From Rahnella sikkimica (GTDB lineage: Bacteria; Pseudomonadota; Gammaproteobacteria; Enterobacterales; Enterobacteriaceae): 64,000 nt of DNA. Positions 31,969 through 40,201 of the stretch are shown one piece after another (position 1 is the stretch's first letter; every line of letters starts with the position of its first letter). The notes under the pieces were generated by a model, which was not told where the DNA came from, searched no databases, and worked only from the letters and a program-made list of their open reading frames with translations. Position numbers and translations under genes: made by a program. The stretch covers positions 620,001 to 684,000 of the forward strand of contig NZ_CP019062.1 of NCBI RefSeq assembly GCF_002951615.1. Reading direction: 5' to 3'.

Positions 31969-31986
31969 AGCTTACAGCTGTAAGCT
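31969..31986 (-). promoter_or_regulatory. FabR-like operator of fabA
   Basis: Perfect 18-base palindrome AGCTTACAGCTGTAAGCT, 38 bases upstream of the fabA ATG. It agrees with the core of the FabR site remembered from E. coli fabA/fabB (AGC-n-TACA-nn-TGT-n-n-GCT). FabR represses unsaturated fatty acid genes. A FadR-type activator site was not recognised. Confidence 0.65.
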
Positions 31987-31998
31987 GAACAACTCCGA

Positions 31999-33765
31999 TC
32001 AGCTGTGGTTGAACCAGTTCAACCAGCGAAGAGGCCACGGATAACGCGGGCCGCCCTGAGACGTCACCAGTGCTATACGCTGCTGAATTAATCCCAGCAA
32101 GCTCGGACGCTCTTCTTCAGCTTCTCCTTCGGTGGAGTAAATCAGTCCGGTCAGGATAGGCAGCGCTTCGTCTGCGCTATCGACTGCCCATAAGTGAAAC
32201 TGGCCTTCGCGAACGGCATCAATAACCTGCGGATGAAGACACAGATTACGCACGTTGCTGGTTGGCAGAATGACCCCTTGCTTACCGGTCAAACCGCGAC
32301 GCTGACAAACCTCGAAGAATCCTTCGATTTTCTCGTTCACGCCACCAATAGGTTGCACATTTCCAAACTGATCGACAGAACCGGTCACCGCAATTTGCTG
32401 GTTGATCGGTTGCATCGACAGCGCGCTGATCAGTGCGCAGAGTTCAGCAAGGGAAGCACTGTCGCCGTCCACTTCACCGTAAGATTGCTCAAACACAATC
32501 GATGCGGAGAAGGGCAGAGGCTGGTCGAGTTCTAACTCGGAAATCAGGAAGGCCTGCATAATCATCATGCCTTTCGCATGAAGATTGCCGCCTAGTTCTG
32601 CTTTGCGCTCAACGTCGGTAAATTCACCGTCGCCGGTGTGTACGACACAACTAATGCGGGAAGGTTCACCCAGCGCGCGCGGGTGGCCGGGGTATTCCAG
32701 TACCGACAGCCCGTTAATTTGTCCGACCACTTCGCCTTCCGTTTCGATGCGAATCTGGCCCAGCTCGATTTCATCCTGCATGCGTTCCTGCAGGTAGCTC
32801 TCACGCCATGCTCGTGCGCTGGATGCCGCATCAAGCGCTTTGGCGCTGAGCAGTTCATCTTCATTATAGAGCGCCGCTTCACTGAGTTGCGTACTGAGCC
32901 AGACCGGATCGAGCGTCAGGCTGCCCTGATCGGTGCTCTGGCGGATTGCCAGCTTGAAAAATTCAGGCCAGGCGTCTGCGGCCAGGCGGGGAATTTCCAG
33001 CTCATCGGCCAGCGTATTGACGTAACCACACCAGGTTTCCATGTCGCTTTCTTCTGTCAGCGGCAGGTCTGCTTCAAATTCGCCATAAATAGCGGAATCC
33101 ATCAGCTCCGGTTCCATGTCATTCAAATCGCCCAACGAGAGACGGTCACCGACCAGAATCAGACGAATATCCAGCGGCATTGGCGGAATAGTGACAGGCA
33201 ACGGTTTCGTCTCATCGGGGGAAACCCAGTGGTACAGGCCTTCGGTGATCATTTGCTTCAGGCGTAACCACATCAGCGGCTGAGCGATGAGCGTACGAAT
33301 AGAGAGCACCAGCACACCGCCGTTGACCTGATGAACCAGACCCGGTTCAAGCTGGATGACATCTTTATGCACTCGGACACAACCAAACAGCTGCTCCGGC
33401 TCAAGCCATTCGCGATACTGGCAGGTGAATTTTGCGGCAAAGGCATCTTCTGTCGATTTTGCGGCGAGCAGGGTCACCTTGTTGCCTTCAACATGGTAGC
33501 GGTTGCCGGTGACCTCAGTGAGTTCAGGTAACAGATCGCTGACGGCCTGGGCAATGCGTGACAAATACTCACGGTTTTCCTGCGCTTTGAGTGTCATAAA
33601 GCGAGGGCGTGAGCGAGGGTGACAAAACAGCGTTAAACCATTTTCCAGCCGGGGCTGTGTTCCAGCGAAATCGACAGGGGCTAACTGGGCTGCCGTTGCA
33701 AATATTGCCTCATAAGGCGCGGAGTCAGGCAGTAAAAGCTGCCAGTCAAGTCGGTTATTGGTCAA
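31999..33765 (-). CDS. ycbZ: Lon-like protease YcbZ
   Basis: ATP-independent Lon-family serine protease homologue (LonH group) of uncertain biological role. A TTG start at 33765 is chosen: it gives 588 residues (E. coli 586) beginning MTNNRLDWQLLLPD, matching the family N-terminus. The open frame continues 39 codons further to 33882 but those codons have no family counterpart. The N-terminal two thirds is a degenerate AAA-like region; the C-terminal Lon proteolytic domain has the Ser436 (GDSAS) and Lys479 (NEKIEG) dyad 43 residues apart as in Lon. Divergent from matP. Confidence 0.92.
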   Translation of the reverse strand: MTNNRLDWQLLLPDSAPYEAIFATAAQLAPVDFAGTQPRLENGLTLFCHPRSRPRFMTLKAQENREYLSRIAQAVSDLLPELTEVTGNRYHVEGNKVTLLAAKSTEDAFAAKFTCQYREWLEPEQLFGCVRVHKDVIQLEPGLVHQVNGGVLVLSIRTLIAQPLMWLRLKQMITEGLYHWVSPDETKPLPVTIPPMPLDIRLILVGDRLSLGDLNDMEPELMDSAIYGEFEADLPLTEESDMETWCGYVNTLADELEIPRLAADAWPEFFKLAIRQSTDQGSLTLDPVWLSTQLSEAALYNEDELLSAKALDAASSARAWRESYLQERMQDEIELGQIRIETEGEVVGQINGLSVLEYPGHPRALGEPSRISCVVHTGDGEFTDVERKAELGGNLHAKGMMIMQAFLISELELDQPLPFSASIVFEQSYGEVDGDSASLAELCALISALSMQPINQQIAVTGSVDQFGNVQPIGGVNEKIEGFFEVCQRRGLTGKQGVILPTSNVRNLCLHPQVIDAVREGQFHLWAVDSADEALPILTGLIYSTEGEAEEERPSLLGLIQQRIALVTSQGGPRYPWPLRWLNWFNHS

Positions 33766-33974
33766 TGTGTTAGCTGTTTTCAATAAAAGGGAAAGAGCGA
33801 TTATACAAGAATAAATCCGGCTGCATACAATGAGAGTCGCAACTGAATAGGTGTGAGTGCACATTGCTGAACAGGTGCGCAAAAAATGGACAATATATGC
33901 AGCGTTTTTTGGGGTGAAAATTGAAATAAAGCTGTTATGCTTAGTAAAGTTACGGGGTCACCGAAGAGTTCACG

Positions 33975-34433
33975 ATGAAATATCAGCAACTGGAAAATCT
34001 TGAAAGCGGTTGGAAATGGAAGTATCTGGTGAAAAAACACCGGGAAGGTGAGCGCATTACCCGCCACCTGGAAAACAGTGCCGCACAGGAATCCGTGAAT
34101 CAACTTCTCAGTTTGGAAAATGAGCCCGTGAAGGTTGCGGACTGGATCGTCAATAACATGAATCCGGCGCTGGAAAACCGTCTCAAACAAACCATTCGCG
34201 CACGCAGAAAACGTCACTTTAATGCCGAGCATCAGCACACCCGTAAGAAATCCATCGATTTAGAATTCCTTGTCTGGCAGCGCCTGGCAGGGCTTGCACA
34301 ACGTCGGGGAGCAACGTTGTCTGATACGATCATTCAGTTGCTCGAAGATGCAGAACGAAAAGAAAAATACGCCAATCAGATGTCTTCATTAAAAGAAGAC
34401 CTGCAGCAAATCCTCGGTAACCAAGATCTTTGA
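33975..34433 (+). CDS. matP: Ter macrodomain organiser MatP
   Basis: Ribbon-helix-helix DNA-binding protein that binds matS sites and condenses the terminus region, delaying segregation. 152 residues (E. coli 150). N-terminal four-helix bundle ([20 protein letters not shown]), central RHH region ([20 protein letters not shown]) and C-terminal coiled coil ([14 protein letters not shown]). Divergent from ycbZ, followed by a two-way terminator shared with ompA. Confidence 0.96.
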   Translation: MKYQQLENLESGWKWKYLVKKHREGERITRHLENSAAQESVNQLLSLENEPVKVADWIVNNMNPALENRLKQTIRARRKRHFNAEHQHTRKKSIDLEFLVWQRLAGLAQRRGATLSDTIIQLLEDAERKEKYANQMSSLKEDLQQILGNQDL

Positions 34434-34495
34434 TCGTTCAACTTTCACTGGCTTAACGCTGTTCGTTTTTGTTTATGACTGATGAATCTAAAGCA

Positions 34496-34523
34496 TAAAA
34501 AAACCCCGCCGAAGCGGGGTTTT
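34496..34523. terminator. Two-way terminator between matP and ompA
   Basis: Seven-pair stem ACCCCGC/GCGGGGT (34503-34509 with 34514-34520) closing a CGAA loop, with A and T runs outside. Confidence 0.93.
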
Positions 34524-34554
34524 CAATATCTGTCGTTAAAGCTAAAGAGTGTTA

Positions 34555-35631
34555 TTAAGCCTGTGGCTGAGTAACAGTGTCTTTGTAGCCTTTAACTTCG
34601 ATTTCAACACGACGGTCTGGTGCCAGGCAGTCGATCAGAGCAGCACGGCCTTTAACGGAGTTACAGGTAGAACCAGTAACTGGGTTAGATTTACCTTGAC
34701 CTTGTGCAGAGATCTTGTTGGAAGGGATACCTTTAGATACCAGGTAATCCACTACGCTCTGTGCACGTTGCTCAGACAGTTTCTGGTTGTATTGTTCTGA
34801 ACCGATACGGTCGGTGTAACCCAGAACGATAACTGAACCGTCTTTAGGATCGATTGAACTCAACTGGCTGTACAGCTGATCCAGAGCCTGTTGGCCTTCT
34901 GGTTTCAGAGTCGCTTTGTTGAAGTTGAACAGAACGTCAGACTTCAGAGTGAATTTCTTAGTTTCAACAACTGGAGCTGGTGCTGGAGCTGGAGCTGGAG
35001 CAACAACTGGTGCAACATCATCCTGACCGAAACGGTAAGAAACACCTACAGACAGCATGCCGTTGTCTGGACGTGCGCCAACAGTCTGCGCGTCGCCGAT
35101 GTTGTTAACCCACTGGTAATCCAGACGGGTAGCCCAGTTTTTGGTTACTGCGTATTCAACACCCACTGCTGCCAGTGGAGAAACGCCAGTGTCGTGATCG
35201 CTTACGCGCTCACCAGTACCACCGAAGTTACCTTTAGAGTCTGCACGCCAAACCATACCACCCAGACGGGTGTAAAGGTCCAGATCGTCAGTCAGCGGGT
35301 AGCTCAGTTTAGCAGCCAGCTGAACGCCTTGTGCTTTGAACGCGCCATTGTTCACGCTGCCTTTGTAAGGCATACGGCCAAGCCAGTCATATCCCATTTC
35401 AAAGCCCAGGTATTGGTTCGCTTGGTAACCCAAGAACGCACCTGCACCCAGTTGGCTATCGTGGGTAGGGCCGTTGCCGATACCTTTGTAAGCATTTGCG
35501 AAACCAGTGTCATGGTATTGGGACCAGCCCAATTTACCACCGGTATACCAGGTGTTATCTTTAGGGGCGGCTTGCGCTACGGTAGCGAAACCTGCCAGTG
35601 CCACTGCTAATGCGATAGCTGTCTTTTTCAT
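34555..35631 (-). CDS. ompA: Outer membrane protein A
   Basis: Abundant outer-membrane protein linking membrane and peptidoglycan. 358 residues. Signal peptide of 21 residues ending VAQA, an 8-strand beta barrel (about 22-195), an Ala-Pro linker (APAPAPAP) and a C-terminal OmpA-like peptidoglycan-binding domain with the Asp and Arg of [20 protein letters not shown]. The ribosome site ACGAGGCGC is identical in layout to the E. coli one. Extreme codon bias. The long leader suggests the usual post-transcriptional control by small RNAs, which is inference. Confidence 0.97.
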   Translation of the reverse strand: MKKTAIALAVALAGFATVAQAAPKDNTWYTGGKLGWSQYHDTGFANAYKGIGNGPTHDSQLGAGAFLGYQANQYLGFEMGYDWLGRMPYKGSVNNGAFKAQGVQLAAKLSYPLTDDLDLYTRLGGMVWRADSKGNFGGTGERVSDHDTGVSPLAAVGVEYAVTKNWATRLDYQWVNNIGDAQTVGARPDNGMLSVGVSYRFGQDDVAPVVAPAPAPAPAPVVETKKFTLKSDVLFNFNKATLKPEGQQALDQLYSQLSSIDPKDGSVIVLGYTDRIGSEQYNQKLSEQRAQSVVDYLVSKGIPSNKISAQGQGKSNPVTGSTCNSVKGRAALIDCLAPDRRVEIEVKGYKDTVTQPQA

Positions 35632-35987
35632 TTTTGCGCCTCGTTATCATCCAAATAGGCAATTGAGCTTTAAGCTTTAAGCCCTTGGTTAAAATCCTTA
35701 CGCCAAGGTTCTTGCATCAGTTAAGAACTTGCCACTTTACGTTGGCATTATAGAGCAACCTTGGCGTTGTAAAGTCTACAACGTGGCGCGAAACTTACAA
35801 GCTTGATGTGTTAACACCGTGGAAAAAAAGGGAAAAACGTACACATTTCTTAACGGCTTTGACTATTTGTTGACAAATCTTGCAGAGAATCTGAGGTCTG
35901 AATACCCGTTTTTACTGGGTTTGTGGCCTCTTTCAGCACAAATCACTAAGTTCCCGGTTATTTTCATAGGAACATTCCTATTTTCAA
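35632..35987 (-). promoter_or_regulatory. ompA promoter and leader; gap to sulA
   Basis: A TATAAT -10 element on the minus strand (35752-35747) with TTTACA (35773-35768) 15 bases upstream is the best ompA promoter. This gives a leader of about 110 bases before the ATG. The rest, up to the sulA stop, is AT-rich without an open frame having a ribosome site and without a clear sulA terminator. Confidence 0.55.
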
Positions 35988-36494
35988 TTAATGGTATACG
36001 GAAGAGTGAATTTTTACCGTGGAGTGATGTCCACTAGCTGAATTCTGTTCATTTATTGGCTTCATAATGAACCCGTAAGACCCTCCCTGACGCGCTGCAA
36101 TTTGCAATCTTTCTCTCTCAGAATCATTCAAATCGGGTAACCACCCAAGTACGACACTGTAGTTACCGGTCAGTAATGCTTTTTCCATGGCATCAACGGT
36201 CGACATCGCGGTGATCTGATTAACCTGCACCATTTTATCGACCGGTAAGCCCGACTGGGATAACCAGTGGCGACTCAATTTTTGCTGAGGTGTGAGCCAC
36301 AACAGCCAGCGTGATTGCATGCCCAAATGGTGCAGTAAAGGCAGTAGTAACTGCGCAAATGCTGGCTGGCTCGCACTATAAACGAACTCAGTGATCAGAC
36401 CATTATTCAAGGACGCAGACGAATTTACCTGTGTGTGAGCGACGGGCAAAGCGGACTGACTAAAATGATGATTTGTACGATGTTGAGTGCGCAT
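35988..36494 (-). CDS. sulA: SOS cell division inhibitor SulA
   Basis: Blocks FtsZ assembly during the SOS response and is then removed by Lon. 168 residues from the ATG at 36494 (E. coli 169). The frame could extend to 36638, but the LexA box lies inside that extension, so the shorter start is right. The conserved core is SRWLLWLTPQQKLSRHWLSQSGLP and GNYSVVLGWL. The C-terminal KIHSSVYH, needed for Lon recognition, is kept. The N-terminal 35 residues diverge strongly from E. coli. Same position next to ompA as in E. coli. Confidence 0.95.
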   Translation of the reverse strand: MRTQHRTNHHFSQSALPVAHTQVNSSASLNNGLITEFVYSASQPAFAQLLLPLLHHLGMQSRWLLWLTPQQKLSRHWLSQSGLPVDKMVQVNQITAMSTVDAMEKALLTGNYSVVLGWLPDLNDSERERLQIAARQGGSYGFIMKPINEQNSASGHHSTVKIHSSVYH

Positions 36495-36514
36495 AGTGAT
36501 ATACCCCAGCAGGT

Positions 36515-36534
36515 TACTGTATGAATGTACAGTA
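36515..36534 (-). promoter_or_regulatory. LexA box of sulA
   Basis: TACTGTATGAATGTACAGTA: CTGT-N8-ACAG with both flanking TA pairs, ending 20 bases upstream of the sulA ATG. A near-ideal SOS box, implying tight repression. Confidence 0.95.
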
Positions 36535-36710
36535 CTCTGGCGGTGAGCAAAGATCAACCCAATTTTTCCAAGACATCTCGCAAATTTTGAAGGGAATAAC
36601 CTCCAGCTGCATTTTATGTTTGTTGCGCTTCCTGACATTGCGTATTTTGCTTTTAGCTGTACAGATAACTCAAATTGTATTTAAGGAATGAACATGAAAA
36701 GGATAACGCA

Positions 36711-37343
36711 ATGATAAATCAGTCAAAAAAAAGAGTGCTTGAGTGTATGGCAATTTTTGCTCCTCTGGGCAAAATCCGTACTCGTACCCAGTTCGGCGGC
36801 TTTAGTTTATCTGCCGATGGGGCAATGTTTGCACTGGTCTCCGATGGCGATTTATACCTGCGCGCCAGTGCTGAAACTGAGGCACATTTTTCTCGGAAGA
36901 AAATGGAAAGATTGATTTATCGTAAGCGCGGGATGGATGTGAAGTTACGTTATTTCAAGGTGAACCCGGCACAGTGGGAAGATCCCGACGTTGTGCGAAA
37001 ACTGGGTAAATACTCACTCAAAGGGATGTTGCGTGAAATCGAAGTGCGCAAATGCAATGAAGCCGGGCGGCTTAAGGATTTACCCAATCTCTCTCTGGCT
37101 CTGGAGCGATTGCTCTGGCAGGTGGGGATAGCAAACTCGGGAGAACTCCGCACTCAGGGGGCATGCAAGACTTATCTGAAGCTCTGCGCCATGAAAAAGA
37201 AAAACCTGGGCCTCAGCTTATTAATGGCACTGGAAGGGGCAATTTTGGGATTTCATGAAGCTGCTTTGCCGATGGCTTCCAGAGAAACATTGACTCACTG
37301 GTTTAACCATCAGCAAGAGCAGTTTACAGACCCGATGCACTAA
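36711..37343 (+). CDS. sxy: Competence regulator Sxy (TfoX)
   Basis: TfoX-family coactivator that works with CRP at CRP-S promoters to switch on DNA-uptake genes. The ATG at 36711 with AAGGATAA upstream gives 210 residues (E. coli 209); an upstream TTG frame opening at 36675 is less likely. N-terminal TfoX_N domain (GGFSLSADGAMFALVSDGDLYLRA) and C-terminal TfoX_C domain (LKDLPNLSLALERLLWQVGI, EGAILGFHEAALP) are both complete. Divergent from sulA, convergent with yccS across 25 bases. Confidence 0.93.
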   Translation: MINQSKKRVLECMAIFAPLGKIRTRTQFGGFSLSADGAMFALVSDGDLYLRASAETEAHFSRKKMERLIYRKRGMDVKLRYFKVNPAQWEDPDVVRKLGKYSLKGMLREIEVRKCNEAGRLKDLPNLSLALERLLWQVGIANSGELRTQGACKTYLKLCAMKKKNLGLSLLMALEGAILGFHEAALPMASRETLTHWFNHQQEQFTDPMH

Positions 37344-37368
37344 ATTTTACCTGCCCCCGGACGAGGCG

Positions 37369-39510
37369 TCATTCATGGCTCTGAACGGGCAGAATTTTAC
37401 TGTTAAGACTGGTGAGCTCAGGAAGATGAGCCACCAGTAATCCGATTTGCTGCAAAACGAGCTGCTCTTTGCTGTCGGAGTCCGTTGTGCGCATCTGGAT
37501 CCTTGCTGTCAGTTGCCCGAGGGCTTGTTGTATCCGTCCTGCTTCTGAAGGCAGATGGTGCAAAGCACCGTCAACACAACAGGCGGTGTCATCGAGCAGG
37601 CTGAGGGTTTCGGTATCACTGAGTTTTTCGCGATGCGCGCCAAGCGCCGAAATATAGCTCAGCATCGTATGGTTCAGGCAGAGTAAGCGAAACGCAGCTT
37701 CCAGCGTCGCGGGGTCGTTATTCTTTTCTGAACTCATGTTCGACACCACGGAGGCCAGCTCCGCGTCACAGTTATGCGCGTCACGGCGTGCCAGACGATA
37801 ATCGAGGCTGTTGTCTTTGCCCTGATGGTATTGCACCAGAATGGCATCCAGATACCGGCAGTTGGCGTCGAACGTTTTACTGACGACTTTATCAATCTGT
37901 CTGAATTTCCAGTCAGGCCAGATGTACGTTACGGCGGCCCAGGCAATCGCACAGCCAATCAGCGTATCGATGATTCGGGGTATCGCGATCTCAAAGCCTT
38001 CGCCCAATAAGTTGAAGCACAACAACACCAGCAAGGTGATGAACATTGTCGCCTGCGCGTATTGCACGGTGCGGAAGGCAAAGAACAATAATCCGCTGAT
38101 CACAATCAGGATCATTTGCCCTTCAACCGACGGCACGAAATACAAAATTGGAATGCCGAGCGCGATGCCCGCCAGTGTGCCAATAATCCTTAACGCCAGC
38201 CGTCGGCGGGTTGCGCTGTAGTTCGGCTGACAAACAAACAGGCTGGTCAGCAAAATCCAGTAACCGTGACTCAGGCCGCTGACCTGAATGAACACGTAGC
38301 CTATAAACAGCACCACCGACATACGCACCGCATGGCGAAATAACACAGATTGCGGGGTAAAATGGCGGGAGATCCGTAGCCAGATATCATCCAGCCCGGT
38401 GAGTTTATCGTCGACAAACGGGCTCTTGCCGGTCTGATTTTCTGGCAATGATTGTTCGGATTCGAGATTCGCCAGTTGCGCGTCAATCGCGTGCAGGTTT
38501 CGCAGCAGGTGGCGCAAAGCCTGGAGCATTTCCCGATGTTCACCCTGTGTTTCCAGCCGTTTAAGCGCTTCTTCAAGGCGGAAAAACGCCCGCTCGAACT
38601 GGCTGTTATGCGTATATTGCTGGCGATAAAGAATGCACTGAGAAAGCTGCAAACAGGCGCGGGCCTGCATACTCATCAGGCGCTGGAAGCGGAAAAGGAT
38701 GTCGCTGTGATGAAACTGCTCGCTGAGTTTGAGGTATTTTACATGCGATGAACTGGCACGTTCATGAATGTCCTGCACGACGAAATAATAGTGCAGGGTG
38801 CGTCGTGTGCCTTTTTGCCCGCGGTCACCTTTGAGACGGGTTTGCAGCGTATTTTTTGTCTGATTCAGCGTGGAAACCAGCTGGCCGTTGGCCATGGCCA
38901 GCTCCACCAGTTGCTGATTATTGTCTTCCTGATCGGGGTCAAAAAGCGTCGCTTTGGCTTCCAGATAAGCCGCCAGTTGCGTGAAACAGCGGGAAATCTG
39001 ATCCTGCAACGGACGGATTGGGAAAATTATATGCCCGGCCAGCGTCAGCAAGTTATACCAGATAGCGCCGGCGAGCAGGATCAGCGGCTGCTGATACCAG
39101 ATGTGATACATGCTGGTGCCGAGCATCGTATAAATTGCGATGAGCAAGGCACCGAACGCAATCGTGGCGTAGCGTTGCCCCAGCGCCCCCAGCAGGATAA
39201 AACCGCAGGTCGAAATCATCAGTCCCGGCGCGAATAACCAGGGGTAGGGGAACAGCAGTTCAATGGACGCTGACGCAATAAAGAAGCAGACCAGTGTGAT
39301 GAGCAGATTGCGCAACCGACCGGCGAGACGATCGTCCAGATCGGCCAGCGCGGCCGCCACCACGCCCAGCGTCAGAGGAATGGTCAGCGTTATCTGACCC
39401 AGCCACCAGGGCATTGCGGCGGCACCCGCCAGCGCAATGAAAATCCTGATGTGGTAAAGCACATTGCTGTTATAGGCATAACGCCTCAAACCCGGTGCAA
39501 TAGAAAGCAC
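37369..39510 (-). CDS. yccS: FUSC-family inner-membrane protein YccS
   Basis: Predicted inner-membrane protein of the FUSC/aromatic-acid exporter-like family; substrate unknown. 713 residues (E. coli 717). Two membrane blocks of about five or six helices each (residues about 15-150 and 395-515), each followed by a long cytoplasmic helical region. The second half begins with SVVLFIGYVFIQVSGLSHGYWILLT-like helices, typical of FUSC duplications. It lies 35 bases downstream of yccF and is probably co-transcribed with it. Confidence 0.9.
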   Translation of the reverse strand: MLSIAPGLRRYAYNSNVLYHIRIFIALAGAAAMPWWLGQITLTIPLTLGVVAAALADLDDRLAGRLRNLLITLVCFFIASASIELLFPYPWLFAPGLMISTCGFILLGALGQRYATIAFGALLIAIYTMLGTSMYHIWYQQPLILLAGAIWYNLLTLAGHIIFPIRPLQDQISRCFTQLAAYLEAKATLFDPDQEDNNQQLVELAMANGQLVSTLNQTKNTLQTRLKGDRGQKGTRRTLHYYFVVQDIHERASSSHVKYLKLSEQFHHSDILFRFQRLMSMQARACLQLSQCILYRQQYTHNSQFERAFFRLEEALKRLETQGEHREMLQALRHLLRNLHAIDAQLANLESEQSLPENQTGKSPFVDDKLTGLDDIWLRISRHFTPQSVLFRHAVRMSVVLFIGYVFIQVSGLSHGYWILLTSLFVCQPNYSATRRRLALRIIGTLAGIALGIPILYFVPSVEGQMILIVISGLLFFAFRTVQYAQATMFITLLVLLCFNLLGEGFEIAIPRIIDTLIGCAIAWAAVTYIWPDWKFRQIDKVVSKTFDANCRYLDAILVQYHQGKDNSLDYRLARRDAHNCDAELASVVSNMSSEKNNDPATLEAAFRLLCLNHTMLSYISALGAHREKLSDTETLSLLDDTACCVDGALHHLPSEAGRIQQALGQLTARIQMRTTDSDSKEQLVLQQIGLLVAHLPELTSLNSKILPVQSHE

Positions 39511-39545
39511 GGAAAAACCTCACGGTTAAGATCAAAAATGAAAAA

Positions 39546-40007
39546 TCAGCGAATGCGTCCGTTTTTTAACTGACGGCTGGCATTGGCTTCACGGACTTGT
39601 TTTGCCAGTTCGACGGAGACGACTCTGCGTCCCACTGGCCAGAGTGCGATGGCGGCGATTTTAAAATTCGCGATACCCACCGGAATGCCGATAATGCTGA
39701 TGCATTGCGCAATGCCGGCCACAATGTGTGACAAGCATAACCACCAGCCGAAAAAAATAAACCAGAAGATATTCAATAAGGTTCCGCCGCCGGACATCAG
39801 CGCGTTACGTTTTTCCGGATATAATTCGTCTACATGCACTGCTTCATTGCCAAAGGGCATCAGCGAAAGGCGGGTAATTTCCCAGCAAGAGCGGGTCAGC
39901 GGCAGGGTGAAAATCAGCACAATGCTCATCAGAGTGGCGAATAACCAGGCCAGCGTTGTGAAAAAACCGCCTAAAACGAAGTTAAGAATATTGAGTACAG
40001 TGCGCAT
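39546..40007 (-). CDS. yccF: Inner-membrane protein YccF
   Basis: Small membrane protein of the YccF family, 153 residues (E. coli 148), function unknown. Two YccF repeats with membrane helices: LGGFFTTLAWLFATLMSIVL and IFWFIFFGWWLCLSHIVAGI. The GIPVGIANFKIAAIALWPVG stretch is the most conserved part. A basic C-terminus follows (REANASRQLKNGRIR). Precedes yccS and is divergent from helD. Confidence 0.93.
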   Translation of the reverse strand: MRTVLNILNFVLGGFFTTLAWLFATLMSIVLIFTLPLTRSCWEITRLSLMPFGNEAVHVDELYPEKRNALMSGGGTLLNIFWFIFFGWWLCLSHIVAGIAQCISIIGIPVGIANFKIAAIALWPVGRRVVSVELAKQVREANASRQLKNGRIR

Positions 40008-40201
40008 ATCGACTCTTCCCGAAGCTATTAATAAGTTGAAAAATTTCAGGTTAACTAAAAAGAAACACCGTCTTATTCTACCCTGTTTTGGAATGTGGAT
40101 CGCCTCTGCATATCAAAGGTAAACTCTTAAAACGACTTGCGTGTAAAATAACAACTATTACTTTTCCGTCAGGAATAAAAGAGAAAAAACGGTGTGATGA
40201 T

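Noticed and set aside
36495..36638. 48-codon N-terminal extension of sulA
   Set aside because: It contains the LexA operator and promoter, so it is not translated.
40088..40201. 38-codon N-terminal extension of helD
   Set aside because: The 684-residue form from 40202 matches the family exactly; the extension lies in the promoter region between yccF and helD.
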